A DNA stretch of 64,000 bases from an uncultured Saprospiraceae bacterium (GTDB taxonomy: Bacteria; Bacteroidota; Bacteroidia; Chitinophagales; Saprospiraceae), in contig CALLWB010000027.1 of assembly GCA_938016265.1 (NCBI GenBank), positions 62,001-126,000 of the forward strand, in the 5' to 3' direction. Positions 15,804 through 23,670 of this stretch are shown in pieces. Within the stretch, counting starts at the first letter, position 1, and the number at the start of each line of letters is the position of its first letter. Made by a program: the position numbers and the translations under genes. The notes under the pieces were generated by a model. The model was not told the DNA's origin. It made no database searches and worked only from the letters and a program-made list of their open reading frames with translations.

Positions 15804-16775
15804 ATGTCTACTTACTTAGAAACTACCAAGGACGTCTATAAAAAGGCAGCCGAGAATCCTGATGTCGGTTTATGTTGTACAACAAGTCCGATCTGGCAAT
15901 TGCCTGGGTTGTCTATTCCTACGAAAATGCTAGAAATGAATTATGGCTGCGGAACGACCGTTAATCCCAGAGATTTGGTCAATGATCCGGTGATGTTGTA
16001 TGTTGGTGTTGGTGGTGGCATGGAGGTTTTGCAGTTTTCTTATTTCAATCGCCATAAAGGTGGAGTGATTGGAGTGGATGTCGTTGATGAAATGCTCCAG
16101 GTTTGTGATGAAAATCTGCTAGTAGCAGAACAGGATAACGAATGGTTTGAACGGGATTTTGTCACCTTGAAAAAAGGATCTGCCTTGGATTTACCAATAC
16201 CAGATGCTTCTGTAGATGTTGCTGCGCAAAACTGCTTGTTTAATATCTTTGAAAAGGCAGATTTGATTATTGCTTTAAAGGAAATCTATCGGGTATTAAA
16301 GCCGCACGGCCGCCTGGTCTTGTCTGATCCAATTTGCGAACAAGCCATGCCGGTAAATCTGAAAAAAGATGAACGTCTCCGGGCCTTGTGTCTGAGTGGT
16401 GCCATTCCTTTGCAGGAATACATCGACCTCATCACAGAAATTGGTTTTGGAACAGTAGAGATCCGTGCGCGCTATCCTTACCGACTGCTCACGCCCAATC
16501 ATTATGATACAGAGGAAACCATCTTCATTGAAAGTGTTGAAGTCTGTGCGATCAAAGATCCAATGCCAGAAGATGGCCCTTGCGTTTTTACCGGAAAAAC
16601 AGCCATCTATTTTGGAAACGAAGAGAACTTTGATGATGGAAAAGGGCATAATTTATTATTGAATCAGCCCTTGGCAGTTTGCGATAAAACAGGCGGTGCA
16701 CTGGCCAGTTTAGGAAGGGACGATATATTCGTTTCGGAGTCCAACTGGCATTACAATGGAGGAGGTTGCTGCTAG
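15804..16775 (+). CDS. arsM: arsenite methyltransferase ArsM of the arsenosugar type
   Basis: The protein has 323 residues. A SAM-binding loop 'YVGVGGGMEVLQF' (about 67-79) and 'GVIGVDVVDEML' mark the Rossmann core. Conserved thiolates of arsenite methyltransferases are visible: Cys24-Cys25 ('VGLCCTTSPIWQL'), Cys49 ('NYGCGTT') and a Cys in the 'NCLFN' motif. A C-terminal extension ends in 'NGGGCC'. It methylates As(III) with SAM; the product is presumably dimethylated arsenic for ArsS. The 'LCCTT...NYGCGTT' N-terminus distinguishes arsenosugar-cluster ArsM from the free-standing ArsM. It is the last gene of the cassette. No arsenite pump or ArsR repressor is encoded next to it. Confidence 0.92.
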   Translation: MSTYLETTKDVYKKAAENPDVGLCCTTSPIWQLPGLSIPTKMLEMNYGCGTTVNPRDLVNDPVMLYVGVGGGMEVLQFSYFNRHKGGVIGVDVVDEMLQVCDENLLVAEQDNEWFERDFVTLKKGSALDLPIPDASVDVAAQNCLFNIFEKADLIIALKEIYRVLKPHGRLVLSDPICEQAMPVNLKKDERLRALCLSGAIPLQEYIDLITEIGFGTVEIRARYPYRLLTPNHYDTEETIFIESVEVCAIKDPMPEDGPCVFTGKTAIYFGNEENFDDGKGHNLLLNQPLAVCDKTGGALASLGRDDIFVSESNWHYNGGGCC

Positions 16776-16910
16776 TTCCTATTAGATAAATCAACATCTA
16801 TTTTTTCCTTCGCACGTTAATAGGGTATGACGGAAAAATGGTATATTGCTAGTATTGTTGACAATAGGCGGTTTTTCTTAGCTACATTGTCAATGTATAA
16901 TATGAATGCT

Positions 16911-17558
16911 ATGAAAAATCTGATACCCTTGTTTTTTTTGATTTTGTTAGGAACAGGATCCCTTTGGTCACAGACGGTCACCTTTACGGGAGCGACGGAT
17001 AATAGTTGGCACAAGGACTGTAATTGGGACACGAATACGATGCCCACTTGCACCGATAATGCAGTGATTCCGACGGGATTGGTGGTGGATGTAACGGGGA
17101 CTGGACATTGCAGAAATTTGGAGTTACAAGGAACAGCAGACATCAATATCATCGGAACAGCAACACTGGAAGTGAGTGATGCAAATACCTGTGCTGGCTC
17201 GGTTACAGCCTCTACTGGATGTTCGATACCAGGCGCCTGGTTTAATCCTTGTGATATGAATCCGCCTGTTGGTCCTTCGGGCTTTTGTACGTTTGATTAT
17301 TTTGTTTGTCCGTCATCCAGCTCAAAGTGTCATATTTGGTATAACAATACCGGCTCAACAATATCAGTTAATCTTCCTTCTGCGTCTCCAAATATGACTT
17401 GGAGTCCTGGGCAGAATTTTACAATCCCACCAAATTCTCAGTTGAATGTTTGTGTGATTTCGGGAGGGACACCTTGTGTGGGGTTTGTTGCGTTTAGTGC
17501 TGCAAATTGGAGTTCGTCACCCGATATTGGTTTTGGGATAATTAATATTACACATTAG
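16911..17558 (+). CDS. secreted beta-rich protein, unknown function
   Basis: The start at ATG 16911 gives 215 residues with a clear signal peptide (MKNLIPLFFLILLGTGSLWS, cleaved before QTVTF). The longer frame from 16827 adds an unlikely leader. The mature part is small, neutral and Ser/Thr/Gly-rich with many strands. It begins with 'WHKDCNWDTNTMPTCTDNAVIP', a segment common in Bacteroidota extracellular proteins that describe layered beta-strand repeats, and contains about ten cysteines, suggesting disulfides. No T9SS C-terminal domain is visible. No known enzyme motif is found. It is transcribed away from arsM and converges with the lipoprotein protease gene. Confidence 0.65.
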   Translation: MKNLIPLFFLILLGTGSLWSQTVTFTGATDNSWHKDCNWDTNTMPTCTDNAVIPTGLVVDVTGTGHCRNLELQGTADINIIGTATLEVSDANTCAGSVTASTGCSIPGAWFNPCDMNPPVGPSGFCTFDYFVCPSSSSKCHIWYNNTGSTISVNLPSASPNMTWSPGQNFTIPPNSQLNVCVISGGTPCVGFVAFSAANWSSSPDIGFGIINITH

Positions 17559-17622
17559 GACAGACCGCTTCGCGAGCAGTGATCTACTTTTGGAAAAAAT
17601 CTTGCTTCCCGTTTCTCGCCCC

Positions 17623-18927
17623 TTAGTTAGCAGTTTTAAACTCGATCAAATATGGTTTCAGAGCTGCCCCTTGCTGGTTTTTGAAACCACTACCAATGAG
17701 CAATTGATATTTTTTGTTGGGTTCGAGGTCTTGGATCTCAAAGGTGTAGGACTTGCTGTCCTTGGAATAGCCGATTTGCTTTTTGAATTTTATCGTTGCT
17801 TTTTCTCCTAGTGGGCCAAAATCGAAATTTCGACTATTCTGGTTCATCGGCTGGGAAAAGTTTAACGTGATCTGTTTTGTATTGGGGTTTACCGTTGTAC
17901 TGTAGTTTTTAAGCGGATGGATGTCCACTACCGTAGGTCGAATTGCATCATATTCTTTTTGGAGTGTTGCGAGTGGTTTGCTGAAGAAATTTAGCTGGTC
18001 TATGAATACATTCACTTGTTTTTCGTTGGTATAGTCGAGTTCGATAAGGTCTTTGATGGCTTGTCGTTTGTTGGTGGCATTATTGTAGTAGCCTTCGGAC
18101 ATTTCGTATCCAATATAATAGCCTAAATCTCTGACTTCAAATTGGTTGGGGGAGTTACTCCAGAGCCAGTCTCTTGTTCTTTCGTAAAACATTTCCTGTT
18201 CAAAAACGGCCTTCACCTTAGGGTTGTTTTTACCAAATTCGATAGCAGGGGAGGAGGAAGGAACGCCCATCGCTTTGACGGATACAAACTCGGCAACTCC
18301 TTCGTACAAACATCGTTGTAGCAGGGTAGCGGGGATTGGTTTTTGCTGAGTATGCACATATTCATGGACATTTAACAATACTAAATTACTGATTGGATCG
18401 GAGGCAAAATACGTGGTTGCCCAGCCTTTTAGACGCCCTTCAAATTCTGAGTGATCGGTTTGCGGATCGACCATTGCCAGCTCGCTGCCTATCAAGACCA
18501 AACTGTCGAGAGTCGTGCCGCCACTCCGCATCGCCCCTACGGTGAAGTAGATTTTTGCTGGTTTTAATGCTGGGTAGATATCCCGCAATTTTTGGATGCC
18601 GGCTTCTAGTCTGTCAGAAAACTGATTGGCTTTGAGGGTATTCGGTCGTACAGATTTCCAAAATTTTGGATAGTTATTGATGGCGTCGACGTAGTCTTGT
18701 GGCGTATAGCGTTTTGCCGTCATCATCGCCTTTAGGCCGGGTGTGCCGTTGTTGATGAATTGTTCTTGTATTGTTTGCAGTTGTTTTAGGGTGTCGGTTT
18801 GTTTGGATACGATATCAAATGTGCTCCAGAAGGTAGTTATGTCTGTCGTTATTACGCTTGTTGTTGGTTGTTTTTGCTGGCAACTTGCTAGCAAAAGTAG
18901 AATGAAAAATAGGTGTTTAGTGTTCAT
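17623..18927 (-). CDS. lipoprotein zinc metalloprotease with HExxH and Ig-like C-terminal domain
   Basis: The start at ATG 18925-18927 gives 434 residues and a lipobox (LLLLASC, Cys16). The frame to 18984 would add an awkward leader. The zinc motif HEYVH (His188, Glu189, His192) is followed about 17 residues later by 'YEGVAEF', as in gluzincin/GldB-DUF2268-type proteases where the Glu is the third ligand. The last about 100 residues ('PTVVDIHPLKNYST...') form a beta-sandwich of the Big_5/SbsA type. The protein should sit at the cell surface or in the periplasm. GldB-like lipoproteins act in gliding, but the Ig-like tail argues against direct orthology, so function is open. Confidence 0.75.
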   Translation of the reverse strand: MNTKHLFFILLLLASCQQKQPTTSVITTDITTFWSTFDIVSKQTDTLKQLQTIQEQFINNGTPGLKAMMTAKRYTPQDYVDAINNYPKFWKSVRPNTLKANQFSDRLEAGIQKLRDIYPALKPAKIYFTVGAMRSGGTTLDSLVLIGSELAMVDPQTDHSEFEGRLKGWATTYFASDPISNLVLLNVHEYVHTQQKPIPATLLQRCLYEGVAEFVSVKAMGVPSSSPAIEFGKNNPKVKAVFEQEMFYERTRDWLWSNSPNQFEVRDLGYYIGYEMSEGYYNNATNKRQAIKDLIELDYTNEKQVNVFIDQLNFFSKPLATLQKEYDAIRPTVVDIHPLKNYSTTVNPNTKQITLNFSQPMNQNSRNFDFGPLGEKATIKFKKQIGYSKDSKSYTFEIQDLEPNKKYQLLIGSGFKNQQGAALKPYLIEFKTAN

Positions 18928-19175
18928 TTGGTGTACATTTGATATGATTCTCAAAATAATAAATTTATTCCTGATTATTTTCATTTTTCTCAGTCGGTGA
19001 AAAAACGACTGGAAGTTGCCAGTGATGTGCCGGCCCGACGGATCGCCGCTCGGCTCAGTCCAACGAACTTATAATAACGGCCTCTTGTTTGGGTGCTTCA
19101 TTAATTTAGTTGAGGTTTGATCCTATTTGGTTTGTTGAAAGTAATATTAGGAGCTACCATTTATTTATGAAATCG

Positions 19176-19183
19176 TAAATTTG
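19176..19183 (+). promoter_or_regulatory. -7 box directly before the class III aminotransferase
   Basis: TAAATTTG matches TAnnTTTG perfectly and ends four bases before ATG 19188, so the transcript would be leaderless or nearly so. Confidence 0.55.
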
Positions 19184-19187
19184 CATC

Positions 19188-20375
19188 ATGCAATCAAAAA
19201 GACAATTATTTCTTAGCCATGTGGCCCAGACAAGCGATCTTCCAATGATGTTGGAAATTGAGCGGGCTGCAGGGGTGTATTTATATGATAGTAATGGTAA
19301 ATCCTATCTGGATTTGATCTCTGGGATAAGTGTGAGTTCGCTAGGGCATTGTCATCCGAAGGTGGTGGCGGCGGTGAAGGAGCAGGCGGATCGTTATCTC
19401 CATACGATGGTGTATGGGGAGTTTCTGCTATCGCCACAAATTGAATTGGCAAAGCTGTTGACCGATCAGTTGCCTGCGAACTTGGAGAGTGTTTATTTTG
19501 TGAATTCTGGCAGCGAAGCAACGGAGGGGGCAATGAAACTGGCCAAAAGATATACAGGGCGCTCGGAGATGATCTCGTGTTATGATGCCTATCATGGGAG
19601 TACACAAGGATCGATGAGTTTGATGAGTGATGATTATTTTACGCAAAATTATCGGCCGTTGCTGCCTGGGATCTCGCATATCCATTTTAATGAGGAGGCA
19701 GACTTAGCAAAGATCACTGAGAAGACCGCTTGTGTGATTGTAGAAACAGTGAAGGCTGAATCTGGCGTCACCGTCCCCCAAAATGGCTATTTGAAAAAAC
19801 TGCGTGCCCGATGCACTGATGTGGGGGCACTGCTCATCCTGGATGAAATACAGGTAGGCTATGGTCGGACAGGAACGCTGTTTGCCTTCGAGCAATATGG
19901 CATCGCCCCAGATGTTCTGCTCCTTGCAAAAGGGATGGGTGGTGGAATGCCAATTGGCGCATTCGTTTCTTCCAAGGAGATGATGTCGGTGTTTATGGAC
20001 AATCCGTTTCTTGGGCATATTACAACGTTTGGTGGTCATCCGGTGGTCTGTGCGGCCGCATTGGCTACGTTGCGTGAATTGCTTGCTCAACCGTATATCA
20101 AAGACGTGAAGCACAAGGAGCAGTTGTTTTTGGATCGGCTCAAACATCCTAAAATCAAAGAGATTCGGAGTGCTGGATTTTTGATGGCAGTGGAGCTTGG
20201 GAGTTTCGACTTGGTCAAACAGGTGATCGCTAATTGTGTGGAGTTGGGTTTGGTGACGGACTGGTTTTTATTCAACGATGAGTGTTTGCGGATTGCGCCG
20301 CCGTTGTTGATTTCGGAGGAGGAGATTGATATTGCTTGTCGGATTGTATTGGAGGCTATTGATCGGTTGGGGTGA
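19188..20375 (+). CDS. class III PLP-dependent aminotransferase (acetylornithine/ornithine type)
   Basis: The protein has 395 residues. Typical fold-type I class III features are present: 'FVNSGSEATEGAMKLAKRYTG' splits over the PLP phosphate pocket, 'CYDAYHGSTQGS', the metal-free acidic motif 'LLILDEIQVGYGRTGTLFAFEQY' (the Asp contacts the pyridine nitrogen), and the PLP Lys248 in 'LLLAKGMGGGMP'. It uses 2-oxoglutarate or a related acceptor. Candidates are acetylornithine, ornithine, 4-aminobutyrate or lysine transaminase; the sequence does not decide. It stands alone, with no arginine-biosynthesis neighbours. It is G/T-rich on the coding strand, unlike most neighbours. Confidence 0.88.
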   Translation: MQSKRQLFLSHVAQTSDLPMMLEIERAAGVYLYDSNGKSYLDLISGISVSSLGHCHPKVVAAVKEQADRYLHTMVYGEFLLSPQIELAKLLTDQLPANLESVYFVNSGSEATEGAMKLAKRYTGRSEMISCYDAYHGSTQGSMSLMSDDYFTQNYRPLLPGISHIHFNEEADLAKITEKTACVIVETVKAESGVTVPQNGYLKKLRARCTDVGALLILDEIQVGYGRTGTLFAFEQYGIAPDVLLLAKGMGGGMPIGAFVSSKEMMSVFMDNPFLGHITTFGGHPVVCAAALATLRELLAQPYIKDVKHKEQLFLDRLKHPKIKEIRSAGFLMAVELGSFDLVKQVIANCVELGLVTDWFLFNDECLRIAPPLLISEEEIDIACRIVLEAIDRLG

Positions 20376-20450
20376 TTGTTTTTTGGGGATATAAAGGGAT
20401 TGGAGTGGATTTTTGTTGAATAATTGGTTAAATTGGAGAAAAGTAGAACC

Positions 20451-21041
20451 ATGAAGGCGCGCAAATTACCAAGACTTTCAGTTGAAGAATATGTTCAACA
20501 AGAAATTGATACTAATATAAAGTATGAGTATCATGATGGAAAAATTTACGCCTTAGCAGGAGGGACATTAAATCACGGTTTAATTTGTGGAAATGTATAT
20601 TCTGAGTTAAGGAGCGGATTAAAAACTAAAGGCTCAAATTGTTTGCCCTTGACAAGTGAAGTGAAACTATATGTAGAAAAGACAAATAGTTATGTATATC
20701 CTGATTCGATGGTAATCTGTGGAGAAATTGAGCAAGCGAAGAATGAAAAAAATGCAGTTACAAATCCAGAATTGATTATTGAAGTATTATCTAAATCTAC
20801 TGCTGAATATGATAGAGGAGATAAGTTTTATTTATACAGACAGATACCAGGTTTTCGTGAATATGTTTTGATCGAGCAAAAAAAGTATGTGGTCGATGTT
20901 CATTATAAAAGTAATGAAAGTGACCTTTGGAAAATTACAAGATATAAGGGACTGGATAAAATGGTGACACTACAATCAATCGGTCTTACAATAAGCATGG
21001 AGAATTTGTACTATAGAACGGATATTGTGCTGTCAGAATAA
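20451..21041 (+). CDS. Uma2 (DUF820)-family restriction-like endonuclease
   Basis: The ATG at 20451 gives 196 residues; an upstream TTG at 20424 is less likely. The Uma2 pattern is clear: 'LSVEEYVQQE' at the start, 'YEYHDGKIYALAGGT', the catalytic-type 'VYPDSMVICG' Asp, 'PELIIEVLSKSTAEYDRGDKFYLYR' splitting into the PD-(D/E)xK second acid and lysines, and 'EYVLIEQKKYVVDV'. Family members have a PD-(D/E)xK fold; they are often present in many copies, and their targets are unknown. A decayed toxin-antitoxin pair follows, so the region has turned over. Confidence 0.85.
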   Translation: MKARKLPRLSVEEYVQQEIDTNIKYEYHDGKIYALAGGTLNHGLICGNVYSELRSGLKTKGSNCLPLTSEVKLYVEKTNSYVYPDSMVICGEIEQAKNEKNAVTNPELIIEVLSKSTAEYDRGDKFYLYRQIPGFREYVLIEQKKYVVDVHYKSNESDLWKITRYKGLDKMVTLQSIGLTISMENLYYRTDIVLSE

Positions 21042-21047
21042 AATTTA

Positions 21048-21281
21048 TTGCCAAGATTAAAAAACGGACCGTCAGGGCACGTATTCGGAATCCTCGCGTG
21101 TATCCCTTTTATAAGTGAAGAGCTACTGAGCATTATGGAAGCAGCAGATACAAAGGAAGAATTTATCATTCTTCCAGAATATAAAAAAACCATTAACAAA
21201 AGATTATACCAGATAAAATCCGGAAAAACAAAAACACACGAAGAGGTGCAAGGGAAATTGAATAATTGGCTTTTCAAATAA
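21048..21281 (+). pseudogene. probable antitoxin remnant
   Basis: The C-terminal half reads like small Bacteroidota antitoxins: 'LPEYKKTINKRLYQIKSGKT' followed by 'KTHEEVQGKLNNWL', a helix-turn-helix-like tail with a typical terminal W-L motif. The part before 'MEAADTKEEF' (residues about 1-29) does not look protein-like and starts at TTG, so a shorter version from ATG 21135 or a broken gene is more likely. It overlaps the start of a ParE-like fragment. The identification is tentative. Confidence 0.4.
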
Positions 21282-21337
21282 TTTGGACTGATATACCTGA
21301 AGAGCATCTAAATGAAATACTATTATCGTGGGCTTAA
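21266..21337 (+). pseudogene. truncated ParE/RelE-type toxin
   Basis: Overlapping the antitoxin-like ORF in another frame is a 23-codon frame (TTG start, TAA at 21335): AFQIIWTDIPEEHLNEILLS. This is the usual N-terminus of ParE/RelE toxins of Bacteroidota ('kiiWtd-aeehl-eil-y'). It stops after about 23 residues, so the toxin is truncated. The four-base-like overlap with the antitoxin is normal for intact pairs. Confidence 0.55.
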
Positions 21338-21394
21338 TTAAAGAATAATCCCACAAACTCGCCAAAACCAACCAGCCCCCTAACACCCGACCAA

Positions 21395-22600
21395 ATGCCA
21401 AACAAACAAAACACAAACTCCAACCTACAAGGCCTCACCCGCCTAATCACCGACGCCACCATAGGCATAACCAACCTAGTCGAAGCCATGCACAAACGGG
21501 TCGTCCACCCACCTTTTTTACCATCCACCCCCATCCAAGAACTAATCACCAATATCTCAGGGATCACCTACAAAAGTATCCGATGGAGCACCAAATTTAT
21601 CGGTAGTAACGCAGAAAAAGCACTAGGACAATTACCTTCCGTACTAGGAGAAATCGAAACCTCCAGCGAAAAGGAAGCAGTAAATTCCGCCTTAAACGGA
21701 GTAGTCGGTGATTATCTAGAAGAAAACGACAATCCGTTACAAATCAACATGCAATTCAGACAACAAGCTACGACCATTTCATTAGACAGTGAAGGCATCG
21801 CAGCGGCCTATCCAACTATCAATGGCAAAATTCTGTTGATGGTCCATGGTTTATGCATGAACGACATTCAATGGACCAGAAAAGAACACAATCATGGGAC
21901 TGCTCTTGCAAAGGAATTAGACAAAACACCTGTTTTTCTACACTACAATACCGGCCGCCACATCTCCAACAATGGACAAAATTTCAATGAATTACTAGAA
22001 AAACTAATCTCCAATTGGCCTGTCCAAGTGGAGGAACTGATTATTGTTGCCCATAGCATGGGCGGCTTGGTGACTAGAAGTGCTTTACACCTTGGCCAAC
22101 AACAGCAAAATAAGTGGACAACGCTCCTCCAAAAAATTGTCTTTTTAGGAACGCCCCACCATGGCGCGCCCCTAGAGCGAGCAGGCAATTATTTGGACGT
22201 GATCCTAGAAGCCGTCCCCTACGCCAAACCGTTTGCCCGACTAGGTAAAATCAGAAGCGCCGGCATCACCGATTTACGATACGGTAACCTGGTAGATGAA
22301 GACTGGAACACCGCCGACCGATTTGAAATGCGAGCGGACGCCAGACAAATTATCCCATTACCGGAGCAAGTGGCGTGTTTTAGCGTAGCTGCTACGATTG
22401 GCAAAGCGACCGACTCCGTGTCTTCCCGATTGTTGGGGGATAATCTGGTTGGTGTGAAAAGCGCAATGGGCCAACACGAAAATTCGGCGTATTGTCTGAA
22501 TTTTAAGGCGGAAAATACTTGGATTGTCTATGAGAGCAATCATTGGGATTTGTTGAGTGATTTGAAGGTTTATGGTCGAGTGAAGGGGTGGTTGGCTTGA
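21395..22600 (+). CDS. alpha/beta-hydrolase, lipase/PGAP1-like
   Basis: The protein has 401 residues. An alpha/beta-hydrolase core is evident: 'ILLMVHGLCMNDIQW' for the oxyanion strand, the nucleophile elbow 'VAHSMGGLVTRSALH' (G-x-S-x-G, written AHSMG here), and 'KIVFLGTPHHGAPLERAGN'. The C-terminal region offers a His in 'YESNHWDLLSD' as the catalytic base. About 120 helical residues precede the core. It belongs to the PGAP1-like/lipase group (PF07819). No signal peptide is visible, so it may act in the cytoplasm or at the membrane. Substrate unknown. The coding strand changes from very C-rich at the start to G-rich at the end. Confidence 0.8.
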   Translation: MPNKQNTNSNLQGLTRLITDATIGITNLVEAMHKRVVHPPFLPSTPIQELITNISGITYKSIRWSTKFIGSNAEKALGQLPSVLGEIETSSEKEAVNSALNGVVGDYLEENDNPLQINMQFRQQATTISLDSEGIAAAYPTINGKILLMVHGLCMNDIQWTRKEHNHGTALAKELDKTPVFLHYNTGRHISNNGQNFNELLEKLISNWPVQVEELIIVAHSMGGLVTRSALHLGQQQQNKWTTLLQKIVFLGTPHHGAPLERAGNYLDVILEAVPYAKPFARLGKIRSAGITDLRYGNLVDEDWNTADRFEMRADARQIIPLPEQVACFSVAATIGKATDSVSSRLLGDNLVGVKSAMGQHENSAYCLNFKAENTWIVYESNHWDLLSDLKVYGRVKGWLA

Positions 22601-22698
22601 TGATGGTGAACGATCTTTTTTAGGGAAAAAGTTCATCCTTCCTTATCCAAATTACTTAAGGCTCTCAAAAAAATAAAAAAATAAACTAATTTTGGAGC

Positions 22699-23670
22699 AT
22701 GGATCCAAAAAAATTCCAAACATACACCCTGTTACTCCTAACCATCACCCTCCTCTTCTCCGCATGCAAAAAAGAGACGTACCCACTCGTCTGGTCTGAA
22801 CTAACCACTCCAACAACAGCAAACCTCAACGACATCCAATTCACCGACGAAAATACAGGCTATGTCGCCGGAGGAATCAAATGGCAACACGGAGAACTAC
22901 TAACCACTGCAGACGCCGGCCAAACATGGACCAGTGACACCCTTTCCAACAACCTACTCAATAGTTTTTCCATCCTCAACAACCAATACCACCACCTCAC
23001 TGGTTTCAACGGACGGTTTTTATCCAAAGACCAAACGGTCAGCCCCTACTGGGTCTCCAAATTTCTTCCTAGCAATACAGAACTCCATGCCATTACCTAC
23101 TACGACCAGAATAACGGAATTGCTGTCGGCGGAGGTAGCTTCCAAATAGGAATCATCTACCGATTTAGTACCATCGATGGGCAGGTTGATGTCCAGAAAG
23201 AAGACGTCAATCATGAAATGCGGGATGTCTGCTTTATCAATGCCAACGAAGCCATCGCAGTCGGCTACGGCGCCGTATTCAAAACCTACGACGCAGGCAG
23301 AACCTGGGAACCTAAACCGATTGTCGGGGAGTTTTTCCTTACGGTACATTTTCCGACTCCTTTGATCGGCTATGCTGCAGGACTGACAGGAACCATCATC
23401 AAAACAACAGATGGCGGAGAGACATGGGAAAAACTAAGAAATGGGAACAAAGTATTCACCAAAAGAAAAACCATCCGCGACCTCTACTTTACGGATCAGG
23501 ATAAGGGCTATTTGGTAGGAGATGGTGGCCTGCTCTGGATTACAGAAAACGGCGGCAATGATTGGAAAAGGGTAGCGCTGCCAGAAATACAACTCAACTC
23601 TATACACGTAGTAGATGGCATTGGCCACATCGCAGGAGAAAACGGACGCATTTTCAAATTTATAGACTAA
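22699..23670 (+). CDS. BNR/Ycf48-like repeat lipoprotein
   Basis: The protein has 323 residues. It has a lipobox with Cys23 (LLFSAC). At least four Asp-box (BNR) repeats are visible: 'TADAGQTW', 'TYDAGRTW', 'TTDGGETW' and 'TENGGNDW', interleaved with 'GYVAGG', 'GYAAGL', 'GYLVGD' strands. This pattern is the seven-bladed beta-propeller of the Ycf48/HCF136 type. In photosynthetic organisms Ycf48 aids photosystem II assembly; in heterotrophs such proteins are cell-surface propellers of unknown role. The gene overlaps the next one by one base (TAATG at 23668-23672), so they are translationally coupled. Confidence 0.85.
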   Translation: MDPKKFQTYTLLLLTITLLFSACKKETYPLVWSELTTPTTANLNDIQFTDENTGYVAGGIKWQHGELLTTADAGQTWTSDTLSNNLLNSFSILNNQYHHLTGFNGRFLSKDQTVSPYWVSKFLPSNTELHAITYYDQNNGIAVGGGSFQIGIIYRFSTIDGQVDVQKEDVNHEMRDVCFINANEAIAVGYGAVFKTYDAGRTWEPKPIVGEFFLTVHFPTPLIGYAAGLTGTIIKTTDGGETWEKLRNGNKVFTKRKTIRDLYFTDQDKGYLVGDGGLLWITENGGNDWKRVALPEIQLNSIHVVDGIGHIAGENGRIFKFID

